Assembly (NCBI RefSeq): GCF_000760515.2
Contig: NW_013546589.1
Span: 1-50,766, forward strand
Direction: 5' to 3'
DNA: 50,766 nucleotides
Origin: Mitosporidium daphniae
Lineage: Eukaryota; Microsporidia
The stretch's first letter is position 1; each line of letters begins with the position of its first letter. The notes beneath the pieces are model-generated. The model ran no database searches. It had not been told where the DNA came from and saw only the letters and a list, made by a program, of their open reading frames with translations. The translations under genes were made by a program, and so were the position numbers. Shown here piece by piece: positions 31,564 through 41,647 of this stretch.

Positions 31564-32417
31564 TCATTGGTCCGACTTTTTCAATAACCTCAACTTGCAA
31601 ACGAGCGAAGAGTCAAATAAAGCAAGCTCGTGGGGAAGCTCACCAGTGGGAACCAACGTGGCAAGTTCCTTTTTTAGTAGCGTGTACATTGCACCGGAGG
31701 TTTCAAAAAATTCTACATCAGAGGTCTCCACAACCTGAGTGATGCTTTTATTTATCGACTCCAAGGTGGATTCAACTATGCTTTGCCTACCAATAAATTG
31801 TCATCAAAATACCGTGGATCGTCCAAAGTCGTGGGAGAAAGCAAATTTTGCGACAGATCAGAGCCGGAATCCTCAATGTCAAATAAAGTGCTGCGGTTTT
31901 GAATATAGCCAAAGGCATCGTTTTTGAACAAATAGCGCAGAACCAAAAGCGGCTCAATCAATCCTTCTGTCGAAAAGACTTGGTATGATTCCTTGAGTTC
32001 GTTGTACATCACGGTGTTGATTATTGGAATGGGAATGTGGGTCTGAGATATAGATCCCTTCAGGGGCTCTGATTCTCTCAGCAAGTACAGGGCATAAACA
32101 ACACCGGCACGTCCGCACGATGTAGGAGACACCAGAAAATACGAGAGGATCACGCTATAAATGTATTCCAGAAATAGATCCTTTGAATCTCTTTGAGTGC
32201 ATATGTAATGAATTAACGAAAAGCCTCGCTCGTACCAAAGATCCCGAAACGTCTCCAATGATGTGGTATTTAAAGAAATGTATAGCAGAAACAAAGACCG
32301 AATATCCTGCTTGATCAGCTTCTTGTCAATTACAATCCCACCGAACGAAAAAAAAGACGGGCACGCAGAGGTACAACCGATCTCAAAATGCGACGTGCTG
32401 GGCGAGGAAATGGACAT
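31564..32417 (-). CDS. SNAPC1: SNAPC1-like subunit of the snRNA-activating complex
   Basis: A 275-residue protein resembling SNAP43, which helps transcribe snRNA genes. The series KKLIKQDIRSLFLLYISLN, FRDLWYERGFSLIHYI, GRAGVVYALYLLRESEPLK and LIEPLLVLRYLFKNDAFGYI follows the family's SNAPc_SNAP43 domain closely. One 26-nt intron at 31787-31812 joins the two reading frames (PTTLDDPR to QSIVESTLESI). The frame is open to 32444 without ATG; ATG 32417 is taken as start, though a further 5' exon is possible. The N-terminal 40 residues are not conserved. Confidence 0.7.
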
Positions 32418-32603
32418 CAAAAACACGTGTAAAGTTGCTTTCAATTTGGGCCGATTAAATATCCGTTTATTGAGTTCAGTTGAATTGGGAACTCATATTG
32501 TGCACCAATCACGCTAGCCGCGCACTTTGGATGATCGATTAAACCTACTTTTGGGGACGCATTACTAATTTTACGATTGTTAATCATTTGAGTGTTTAAA
32601 TCG

Positions 32604-33539
32604 ATGCAAATTTACGGCCTGGATATTGGAGGAACCCTGATCAAGTTGGCCTTGTTTGGTAACGAAAATGCTGGGCCTTTGTGCGAAAATTTGACATTAA
32701 AAAAATTTCACACATCTTGTCTTGACGCTTCGCTTGAATTTATCATCGACGATGCCAGGAGAAAGAATTTCAGCGAAATTGTTATAAAAGCCACGGGCGG
32801 TGGATCATTCAAGCACGAAGGCTACATTAAAGATCTTTTCAAGCGCAATAACATTTGGTTGCACTTTATCTTGGTTAAGGAGATGGAATCCCTGCACAAA
32901 GGAGTCCTCTATTTAGCCAAAGTGGATCAACTTCCCCAACAAACGATCCTATATGCTAACATTGGCACCGGTGTTTCCATCCTCCACATTGATGGCGCTG
33001 AATTTTCTCGTGTAGGTGGATCCGGGATCGGAGGTGGCACCTTTTATGGTTTGTATCATGTCATGTGCAAGCTGGCCAGCATATTGCCTCTTGATTTTGA
33101 TGAGGCCATCAATAAGGCTACGTTTGCGAATTGCCTTCATTCAAAGTTACACTTGACCGTTGGCGACATCTATGGAGCCGATCCTTTGATCAAGGATTTG
33201 GATCCTACTCTGATTGCAGGCTACTTTTCTGCATGCCCCCTGCTGAAAGATGCCCCCGACATCAATGCTCTGGCTGGTGGGCTGTTAATGCTAGTGTCTT
33301 ATGCCATAATTTCGTGCGTCATTGAGCTGGCGAAAGAAACCAATCCCCAATTAATAGTGATAGGCGGCTCGTTCGTTGGAACAAACGGTTCGTTATTTTT
33401 ACTTAGTTATGTAGAGACGATCAAAAATTTTATGCTGCAAGTTTTGGATTACAAGCGAATGCAGACCAAGGTGCATTTTTTTGATTTGGGCTCACACGTC
33501 GGCTGCCTTGGTGCAATGGCTTTGGATAATAAATTTTAA
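32604..33539 (+). CDS. CAB1: Pantothenate kinase (type II, eukaryotic)
   Basis: Catalyses the first step of coenzyme A synthesis. 311 residues with the ASKHA-fold motifs: phosphate-binding IYGLDIGGTLIKLALFG, catalytic-Glu region VKEMESLHKGV, YANIGTGVSIL, and the acetyl-CoA site VGGSGIGGGTFYGL. The C-terminal half includes PQLIVIGGSFVG and HFFDLGSHVGCLGAM. The start is ATG 32604, right after a short TTTAAA; the upstream GTG at 32592 is not needed. It has no introns. It is slightly shorter than the catalytic core of animal enzymes. Confidence 0.93.
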   Translation: MQIYGLDIGGTLIKLALFGNENAGPLCENLTLKKFHTSCLDASLEFIIDDARRKNFSEIVIKATGGGSFKHEGYIKDLFKRNNIWLHFILVKEMESLHKGVLYLAKVDQLPQQTILYANIGTGVSILHIDGAEFSRVGGSGIGGGTFYGLYHVMCKLASILPLDFDEAINKATFANCLHSKLHLTVGDIYGADPLIKDLDPTLIAGYFSACPLLKDAPDINALAGGLLMLVSYAIISCVIELAKETNPQLIVIGGSFVGTNGSLFLLSYVETIKNFMLQVLDYKRMQTKVHFFDLGSHVGCLGAMALDNKF

Positions 33540-33706
33540 AATCAGATACAGACATTCAGCATGCAACGACACTTGTACGGTGCCACTTAGCCCGCCCGTC
33601 TGGGTATCATCATGGTAAAAAATACAAAAATGGGCCGTTGAATGCGTTTTTATAGCAATGTGTAAAGAGCGAATCCGCTTAAATTTTACATTTCAAACAC
33701 TTGTTT

Positions 33707-33962
33707 ATGGGAGCCAAGGCCAGATCCAAGTACACCTGGCCCATCTCCAATCTTTAGACGCACACTTGCTAAATTGTACAGCATGGCAGGGACAGGATAC
33801 ATGTATTATATTAAAAGACTCCGGTCTTCTCCTAAGCTTGCCGCCATAAAGTTCGATCCAATTGGTACTGCGTGGCGCTTATTTTTAGTAAATGCCAGAG
33901 TATTGTTTACGGAAAGCAAGCCGCCACCGCCACCAATGCCAGGCTCGGGGAAAAGTCATTAA
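33707..33962 (+). CDS. MRPL39: Mitochondrial ribosomal protein bL33m, three tiny exons
   Basis: A 67-residue protein that is visible only after removing introns 33730-33757 (28 nt) and 33865-33888 (24 nt). The joined sequence begins MGAKARSKRTLAKLYSMAGT, then GYMYYIKRLRSSPKL and IKFDPIVNARVLFTESK. This is the bL33 pattern (AKxKxxLVKLxSxAGTG..., KYDPVVxRHVLFxE). A Pro-rich tail of about 14 residues is unusual. An AT block (taaattttac, 33679-33688) lies about 20 bp before the ATG. Exon 1 has only 23 coding bases. No cysteines of the bacterial C+ type are present, as usual for mitochondrial bL33. Confidence 0.85.
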
Positions 33963-33990
33963 TAAATAAACATTTTATAAAAACGTAAAA

Positions 33991-35165
<1,175 letters not shown>

Positions 35166-35229
35166 TGAATACAAAATAAAAATAAAACCAAAAAATTCAA
35201 TTTAAATTAATTTATGATTTATTTTGCAA
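35166..35229. promoter_or_regulatory. Bidirectional AT-rich promoter between KRR1 and ARH1
   Basis: The 64 bp between the two divergent start codons is almost entirely A and T and contains the element aatttaaattaattta at 35200-35215. Any core promoter for both genes must lie within it or inside the coding ends. Confidence 0.6.
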
Positions 35230-36642
35230 ATGTCAATTTTCTTTCCCGTTTCTGCGATTAGACAACCCCACTCTCAATTTGCCGCTTCTGCCATTAGACA
35301 GACCCACTCTAAAGTATGTATTATAGGTAGCGGACCTTCTGGATTTTATACGGCTCTTAGGCTCCTGAGAAGATCTAAAGAAATCCATATTGATATCTTA
35401 GAGGCCAGAAGAGAGCCTTTTGGACTTATTAGATATGGGGTTGCCCCAGATCATCCAGAGGTCAAAAAATGCGCAACAAAGTTCGACGAATTGCTTTCAG
35501 AAAATTCGGATAGGATCTCTTGGTATGGGGGAGTTTCCTTGGGAAAAGACGTTCAGCTTGACGAGCTTATGGCCTCTTATGGTGCCGTTGTTCTGGCCAT
35601 TGGTGCCCAATTAGAAAATAGATTACACGTCCCAGGAGAAGAGCTGGCAACTTCCAGCAAGACTTTTACCCATTGGATGAATGGCGCAAACTTTGGACCT
35701 TCGCTTTCGTTTGATAAAAGTTATGGAAAATCCTCAAGGTGTGCTCTGGTAATCGGAAATGGAAATGTAGCCCTGGATACTGCCAGAAGCCTAGTGGGTG
35801 ATCCTCAAAGATTTTCGGGAACAAATATAGGCACTTCTGCCATGAAGGAATTGTGCTCAAGTACCATCAGAGATGTCGCCATAATTGGGCGGCGTGGACC
35901 ATTACAGGCGTCATTTGCAGCTAAAGAGCTGAGAGAGATATTCAATCTTTGCCGCCACGAGAAAGTGGGCCTTTTCACCAATGTTGACATTCAGTACGAA
36001 AACCATAGCCCGGTTACACGCTCCCAATCCATTCTGATAGACGGCTTGACCAAGGCCACTTTTTTGGAAGATTTATCGCATCGTTGGCCTCCCCTGGAAA
36101 GGGAAAATAGCAACAGTAGATCGCTGTCCTTCTTTTTCAATCTTTCGCCTACAAAGTTCATTAAGAATCAAACGGATTCGTCTTTACTTGCAACTGAGGT
36201 TGCAAAAAACACAGTTCTCCCGGACGGATCTATTGGTACCCACCATGCGGAAAATGGCACACCTTCCTCGATATCGTTGACAACCTTGCCTTCGGCATTG
36301 GCGGTAACCTGTCTTGGTTATGGCGTCGGTCCTATTCCAGGTGCGGAGAACTTTGCACGAACTAAACCAAGAGGCCCATTAGTCCACAAAAAGGGATGTG
36401 TTAATCAGGACATGGGGCTGTTCGTCGCAGGATGGACCAAGACCGGACCCGCAGGCGCTCTTGCCTCCACAATGCTAGATGCCTATGAAACGGCCGATTG
36501 TATAGTGTCTAATCTGCCTCGTTTGAAAGAAACGAAAAACACTGGAGATTGCAATTGGCTCCGCCAAGTGTTATGCGAAAGAAATATACCATGGGTTTCA
36601 TATAGAGATTGGGCAGGGACCCCAGAAGCTTCTAAAATTTAA
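35230..36642 (+). CDS. ARH1: Mitochondrial adrenodoxin (ferredoxin) reductase Arh1
   Basis: An FAD/NADPH enzyme feeding electrons to mitochondrial ferredoxin for Fe-S cluster and heme A synthesis. 470 residues, intronless. It has the FAD Rossmann motif VCIIGSGPSGFYTALRLL, LEARREPFGLIRYGVAPDHP, the NADPH motif ALVIGNGNVALDTARSL, IIGRRGPLQASFAAKELREI, and C-terminal FVAGWTKTGPAGALASTM. The presequence is Arg/Ser/Phe-rich and carries a tandem duplication of SAIRQxHS (35260-35310). It is functionally linked to COX15 nearby, since heme A synthesis in yeast needs Arh1 and ferredoxin. ATG 35230 is the first in frame. Confidence 0.95.
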   Translation: MSIFFPVSAIRQPHSQFAASAIRQTHSKVCIIGSGPSGFYTALRLLRRSKEIHIDILEARREPFGLIRYGVAPDHPEVKKCATKFDELLSENSDRISWYGGVSLGKDVQLDELMASYGAVVLAIGAQLENRLHVPGEELATSSKTFTHWMNGANFGPSLSFDKSYGKSSRCALVIGNGNVALDTARSLVGDPQRFSGTNIGTSAMKELCSSTIRDVAIIGRRGPLQASFAAKELREIFNLCRHEKVGLFTNVDIQYENHSPVTRSQSILIDGLTKATFLEDLSHRWPPLERENSNSRSLSFFFNLSPTKFIKNQTDSSLLATEVAKNTVLPDGSIGTHHAENGTPSSISLTTLPSALAVTCLGYGVGPIPGAENFARTKPRGPLVHKKGCVNQDMGLFVAGWTKTGPAGALASTMLDAYETADCIVSNLPRLKETKNTGDCNWLRQVLCERNIPWVSYRDWAGTPEASKI

Positions 36643-36689
36643 GGATTGTTAATTATATAAACGAATTTTTCAACCCTTTTCAGAGTAAA

Positions 36690-37743
36690 ATGGTATTTTT
36701 TATCAAGCTATCCATTAGCATGGCGTAAAAAGAGAAACCATATCGGAGTATTGTTTGAAAGAAATAGAAACGGCAAACTTGTTGCAAAAGGCACAACTTG
36801 CCTTTCAGCAAGCCAGCAGCAGAAAGTCAAGCTTGCAAGAAGTATTGAATGCGTGTAGAAAGGTTCTGGTGTTGCAGCCTGATGATCTCAATTGTTGGCA
36901 CGCTCGTAAACGTGCATTGATTAATGCGTATATTTCGGATTTGCATTGTTCGGAAATCTTTGATCAAAATGCAATCATGCATTTGGGGATTGATGCCAGA
37001 AACAAAGAGCTGGAAATGTCGTATTTGTGCCTAAAAAAGAATCCAAAGTCATACCCTTCTTGGCATCACCGCCAATGGGCACTTTCGGCGCTTTCGATGG
37101 GAGGGCATCGTCCTGTTTCTGGCCGCTCAGCAATTGATGTCGAATGGAACAATGAAATCCGTCTTTTGAAAAAGCTACTGGCAGTAGATGGGAGAAATTG
37201 TAGTTTTCACATTTATTGATTGGCTAATTTTTAGTTCATGCATGGAAGTACTTGCATTGGGTTTGCGGCCAAATTGACGCAAAGACTCTTTTTGATGCAC
37301 AAATTAGCAGCCCATCCTATCCACCCGCCAGATCGGGCTCTAAAATTTTTGCCTGCATCATAAACGAGTGTCTTGGTGTGAACTTTTCTAATTATTCAGC
37401 ATGGCACTATCTTTGTAGACAACATCCAAATAAAGAAAAGATATTAGAGCAATCTAGGAATGCCGTTTTTACTTCACCGTTTGACCAGTCTGCATGGTTC
37501 GCTTATAACAGCATATTGAAGACAGTCAGCCATGAAGACATCAAACTAGAAATAGAACTTCTAGAGGAGCTGCGAAAGGAGGAGCCAAGGTGTCCCTATT
37601 TGCTTCTAACTCTCGTTGGTGCCTCCAATCTGCTTCATGACCACAGGTATGGGGCAGAATATAAAAGTTCTCTTTTTTCTTCGCTTAAAGAAATCGACCC
37701 CATGCGAGTAGGAATGTATGCCCATCTTTCTGCTGGACAATAA
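36690..37743 (+). CDS. BET4: Rab geranylgeranyltransferase alpha subunit, start codon alone in exon 1
   Basis: The alpha subunit of the enzyme that prenylates Rab GTPases. The spliced protein is 330 residues with PPTA repeats (KNPKSYPSWHHRQWAL, DGRNFHAWKYLHWVC, NFSNYSAWHYLC, FDQSAWFAYNSIL). The second intron, 37200-37234 (35 nt), is needed to form RNFHAWKYLHW. No in-frame ATG exists before the first repeat unless a 26-nt intron at 36693-36718 is removed. This puts the ATG at 36690-36692 directly before the donor and yields MHGVKRE, the typical start of RabGGTase alpha. The first coding exon is thus three nucleotides. The gap to ARH1 upstream is 47 bp. Confidence 0.92.
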
Positions 37744-37774
37744 AACCGGAAATACAAACCGCTGTTTGGATACC

Positions 37775-38458
37775 TTAAATTTCTTTATTTGTTAGTTGAG
37801 TTTCGAGTCTCTTTAGTGTACAAAAAAGCGCCATAGGTGGCGATGAAAGGACGTCAGTAAAGCAATATGGCGCTCCGGTAAGAAGCGAAACAAGCTCTAA
37901 ATGTAAAGGTTCTTTTGAGCCTGGAAGCTTTTGAAATAAGTCATTCAGACCTTCGTGTGTAAAAAGAGTTTCCTCAAACCGACCTCCAAGTACGGCAACA
38001 AATGGCTCCGCTTTAAGTGCAAGAAGAGTAGACCTCGCTTTCAAAGGGTTCGTTTCATTGCCATATGCAACAAACGTAGGCCCAGCAATCCAAGATAAAT
38101 CCTGCTCCTTCGTTTTTGGCGAATCATTCCAAAGAGCCTTGGTGAGAATTGCAGGCGGAATCATTTTGATTTTGAAGGCAGATATTTCGTTTATTTTCAA
38201 TTTGAGCTTGTGTAGAGCGACAGAGGATATTGAAATATTTTGCATGATAAACAAATGCCTGCATGATACAGCCTCAATGGCGTCAGCTTGAGCTATTCTT
38301 ACTTTGGCGGGCAGAGGAAGGACTTCCGGTGGTTTTGGGGCATCTGGTGGTCGAAGAGCTGAAAATGGTCCCTGTCTGAATTCCATTATTTTCTTCAGCG
38401 GTGCAAGGCGAGCACGTGTTCCAAACCATCGCCAATGGAAAGCCTGGCCTATTTCCAT
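37775..38458 (-). CDS. MRPL10: Probable mitochondrial ribosomal protein uL10m
   Basis: A 227-residue intronless protein with an N-terminus like a presequence (HWRWFGTRARLAPLKKIMEF). The body follows the uL10 fold order: LKLKINEISAFKIKMIPPAI, LSWIAGPTFVAYGNETNPLK, EPFVAVLGGRFEETLFTHEG, LNDLFQKLPGSKEPLHLELV and SLLTGAPYCFTDVLSSPPMA. The GGRF...L and LPGSKEPL patterns are those of mitochondrial uL10, not of cytosolic P0. The similarity is moderate, so a different function is possible. It is divergent to the uL11 gene (93 bp). Confidence 0.65.
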   Translation of the reverse strand: MEIGQAFHWRWFGTRARLAPLKKIMEFRQGPFSALRPPDAPKPPEVLPLPAKVRIAQADAIEAVSCRHLFIMQNISISSVALHKLKLKINEISAFKIKMIPPAILTKALWNDSPKTKEQDLSWIAGPTFVAYGNETNPLKARSTLLALKAEPFVAVLGGRFEETLFTHEGLNDLFQKLPGSKEPLHLELVSLLTGAPYCFTDVLSSPPMALFCTLKRLETQLTNKEI

Positions 38459-38483
38459 GTTTAAGAAATTGTGGAAATGGCCT

Positions 38484-38509
38484 GTAAAAATAAAATAAAA
38501 TAAAATAAA
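38484..38509 (+). repeat. TAAAA pentanucleotide microsatellite
   Basis: About five copies of taaaa in the promoter region between the uL10m and uL11 start codons. Confidence 0.9.
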
Positions 38510-38551
38510 TTAATCTCCTAATGTAAAATTAAATTTATTCCTACTTCATAA

Positions 38552-39112
38552 ATGGCACCGCGTGCTGATCCAAGCCAGAAAGTTCTATGTAAGTTATTCA
38601 TCCATCTGATATATTTGCCTGTGTCCCAAACCTATGAATCCTAATACTCAATAGTGAATCTTCGTGTTGTTGGTGGCGAGCCTGCTGGCTCTTCGCTTGC
38701 CCAGAAGGTCGGACCATTGGGTCTACCTGCCAAAAAGGTCTCTGAGGATATTGCAAAGGCCACATTGGAATATAAGGGTCTTCGTGTAGGTGTAAGACTT
38801 ACCATTCAGAACCGTCAAGCTTCAATAGAGGTTATTCCTTCTTCTGCCACCATGATCATCAAAGGACTCAAGGAGCCCGCCCGTGACCGAAAGAAAGAGA
38901 AGAATATCAAGCACCACGGAAACCTTACTTTTGACCAAATAATTTCAATTGCTCGCAGCACTCGTCCAAGGTCTCTAGCCAAGTCTATTTCAGGCACTGT
39001 CTGCGAGATCCTTGGAACCTGCTCCTCCATGGGATGCTCAATCGATGGAATCAGTCCACGTGCCATGATTGAAAAAATTTCTGAAGGCGAGATCGAAGTT
39101 CCCGCTAATTAA
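38552..39112 (+). CDS. RPL12: Cytosolic 60S ribosomal protein uL11 (L12)
   Basis: The 164-residue protein of the ribosomal stalk base. Exon 1 encodes [12 protein letters not shown]. Exon 2 continues [59 protein letters not shown]-like [17 protein letters not shown] and a C-terminus with [11 protein letters not shown] and GEIEVPAN. The intron at 38589-38654 is 66 nt, twice the usual size here, with donor GTAAGT, a CCTAATAC branch site and acceptor ATAG. The ATG at 38552 is fixed by the length and start of the family. Confidence 0.97.
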
Positions 39113-39204
39113 GACGATAAATGTATTTATCTTCATCGTGATATGATTTATATTTTCGCGTGTGACATCATTTTAACTTGGCTTTATCTACGTTAATTTA
39201 GTTG

Positions 39205-40572
39205 CTAAATTCTCTTGAGGACATATAGGGCCCAACTTCCAGTCGTCAGCAGGACCATGGAGCCAGCCTGATGCATTGCGGCCAGTGGGACTGGGACGAT
39301 CCAAAGTAGTGTAAATATCCCGAGCCCCACTTGAGCCATACCGGCCCCCATGAGTAAGTTTAATGCCCTTGAAATGATCCTTTTACTTGACGGGGTTTCC
39401 ATTAATGGGAGAAGCCTACGGCGAGCATATAGCCACACGAAGGATATATAAGAGATTGAAGAGATTGCCAGCGCTCGATGAAAAAACTGCACAAAAGTTG
39501 GGTTGTTTAAGGGCAGCATGTTGGGGACAAACAAATCGTCCGGTATCCATTGAAGCCCCATTTTTGGGAATGTGTTGTAAATCAATCCGGCGTCCAAACC
39601 AGCAACGAACGCACCAGATATCGCGGTTATGCCAACGAGATGTACGATGCCATTAAGCTTTGCATAAAGATCCTTAATACGTGGTCTAATGCTCTGGCTG
39701 CTTTCCATCATTATTGAGGGATTGAGAAGCGAAAGGCCGGTTCGGAGCATTAGCAGGTATATTGCAAACGCCGTAGTCAGATGAGCTGCCAATCTATAAT
39801 GCGAGACGCGAGGTGCTGCTTTTTTCTCGATAATTTCGGGATCAAGTCCACTTTTAACCATATACCAGCCAAGGAACCCCTAGATACATATAACTGGAAA
39901 GAAATACTTGAAATAAAATCAAAGAGCCAATAATTGTAAGAGAAATCTTTGTTGATTTTGAAAGGCTTTTTCTCCTTGTCAAAATGAAGTAGGTCAGCGG
40001 AAACAAAAACGCAGCTCCAATCAAACGGCCAAGCATCCTGTGACTGTATTCCATGTAATATATTTTTTTGAACTCTCCAAGAGAAATGCCGTCGTTTAAA
40101 CTGCAGATAAATCAAGAAGCACTTACAGGATATATTCTGGAGATTGCTTATATTTCTCAAAATAAGAGTGCCATTCTTCTTCAGATGATGGGGGTTTAAA
40201 GTGCAACAAAGACCAATCAACCATGGAAAGCCCAGACTCGGTCAAGCGAGTAATGCCGCCAACTACCACAACGCCAAAGACAAGTCCGGCACAAACGAAA
40301 AGCCAATATGCCATTGGACGATTTGAAGACGATTTTTTTGTGGAAATGTCGCCAATTGGGGCGAAATTGCTGTTCTCCAATGGAACGGATATGGAATAGG
40401 GATTGAAAATCCCGTTTGTATAAAATCCCAGTGTATAGGATTTCTTTGTATAGGATTCCTTTGTATAAAATCCATTTGTATAAAAAAGGGGGGAGATGCT
40501 TGATCTCTTGAAAACAGACCCCCCACGATTGGAAAATAAGGAAAATGAGCTTTTTGGGAACAACCTAGTCAT
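39205..40572 (-). CDS. COX15: Heme A synthase Cox15
   Basis: Inner-membrane enzyme converting heme O to heme A for cytochrome oxidase. 437 residues after removing introns 40101-40126 (26 nt, CTGCAG acceptor) and 39880-39907 (28 nt). Diagnostic heme-ligand regions are GGITRLTESGLSMVDW, YYMEYSHRMLGRLIG, FLGWYMVKSGLD, VSHYRLAAHLTTAF, FFHRALAISS and AAMHQAGSMVLL, each with the conserved histidine. About eight TM helices are visible. The presequence contains a degenerate FYTNG/SYTK repeat (residues about 30-55). Its presence implies a working cytochrome c oxidase. Confidence 0.96.
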
Positions 40573-40866
40573 TTTATGAACGTTGAAGTTTAAAATTTAA
40601 TAATCCAAGATTGGACTCGATATCATTCGATTGAAGGGCTTGAAAAATAACCCTTACCCTACATGATACTGATGAGGTTTCCTTACATATGTCCCTGCCA
40701 GGATCTCTTGAGAATCTTGGTATATCGATTCGTAAATTTTTGGCCTGTCTTGAGCGCTAAAAATGACGGGAGATCACATGATATACAAGGAGAGAACATA
40801 TCATGTTATGAGAAAGCAGCATATCTGTGTATAAAATCGCCGAATGCAGCCTTGCGCAAGGAAAGT

Positions 40867-41481
40867 TCATTTTTGTNTTTTCTTTTGAACAAAAGAAACA
40901 TTGGTAGANTCTGCGCCTAATCCTAAAAATCCTGGACGTATTTTTCTAATGGTGGAACGGGATGAGTTGGGTTGTGGCGAAACATCGGGATCCCAGCCCA
41001 TTCCGCGCAAAATTGCAGCTCCAAAGTCGGATACGGGCATCTCTTCATAATCATCCATGGTTGTATTTGACAAAGAATACAAATCTTCATCTTTTGGAGG
41101 CTTGACAAAAAGGGGCGTCCTACGTTGCTTGACCGGATCTTCTTTTGGCTGGACATTAGGTATCAAAAGCCCATATTTTGAGCCGTTATTCGATAGATCA
41201 GGAGATGTGCCTGAAGCCACATACTTGACACAAGGATTTGGAGAAGACTCTTTAACAGGAGCGGCTCCGTTTGGTGAACGGGGCAACGGAATGACCTTTC
41301 TTAATGGGTCTAAAAGAGGTTTTTGTAAATCAGACAAGTCCGAGATGCTTGCCGTTATTTCGGTAGATTTTTCCTTTTCTTTGTTTTTCTTATCGTCTAA
41401 GAAGGCAGGGGCCGTTGAGCGTTTTGATGCAGATGACAACGACGATGAAGAAAGGGAGAACTGGATCTTTTTCTTTTCCAT
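40867..41481 (-). CDS. SPP2: Spliceosomal G-patch protein Spp2-like
   Basis: In yeast Spp2 activates the helicase Prp2 through its G-patch. The 204-residue frame ends in YEEMPVSDFGAAILRGMGW, then IRKIRPGFLGLGA, the Spp2/GPKOW G-patch. The N-terminal part is Ser/Lys/Pro-rich and disordered-looking (PLLDPLRKVIPLPR). Two undetermined bases (40877 and 40910) fall in the last codons, so the exact C-terminus and stop are unsure. The start is ATG 41481, next to an AT block at 41494-41508. 40573-40866 upstream of COX15 holds no gene I can support. Confidence 0.8.
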   Translation of the reverse strand: MEKKKIQFSLSSSSLSSASKRSTAPAFLDDKKNKEKEKSTEITASISDLSDLQKPLLDPLRKVIPLPRSPNGAAPVKESSPNPCVKYVASGTSPDLSNNGSKYGLLIPNVQPKEDPVKQRRTPLFVKPPKDEDLYSLSNTTMDDYEEMPVSDFGAAILRGMGWDPDVSPQPNSSRSTIRKIRPGFLGLGAXSTNVSFVQKKXQK

Positions 41482-41647
41482 AAGTAAATAAACAAATAAT
41501 TAAATAAATTTGCGAGCTTTTATTTTGGCTACAAGAGCTTTTTAAATTGTGCCAGGCACTGGAAGGGGACAATTGAATTAAAATCTACATGTGTGCATAT
41601 TTATTTTGTGCGGCAAGATTAATTTTCCGACCCCTTTACTTTCTATA

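Noticed and set aside
39880-39907. An 8-nt intron-like GTATCTAG in COX15
   Set aside because: It is too short to splice. The 28-nt intron sharing the same acceptor restores the conserved FLGWYMVKSGLD.
40663-40920. 85-codon plus-strand frame overlapping the SPP2 3' end
   Set aside because: It contains both undetermined bases, overlaps a conserved gene antisense, and shows no family resemblance.
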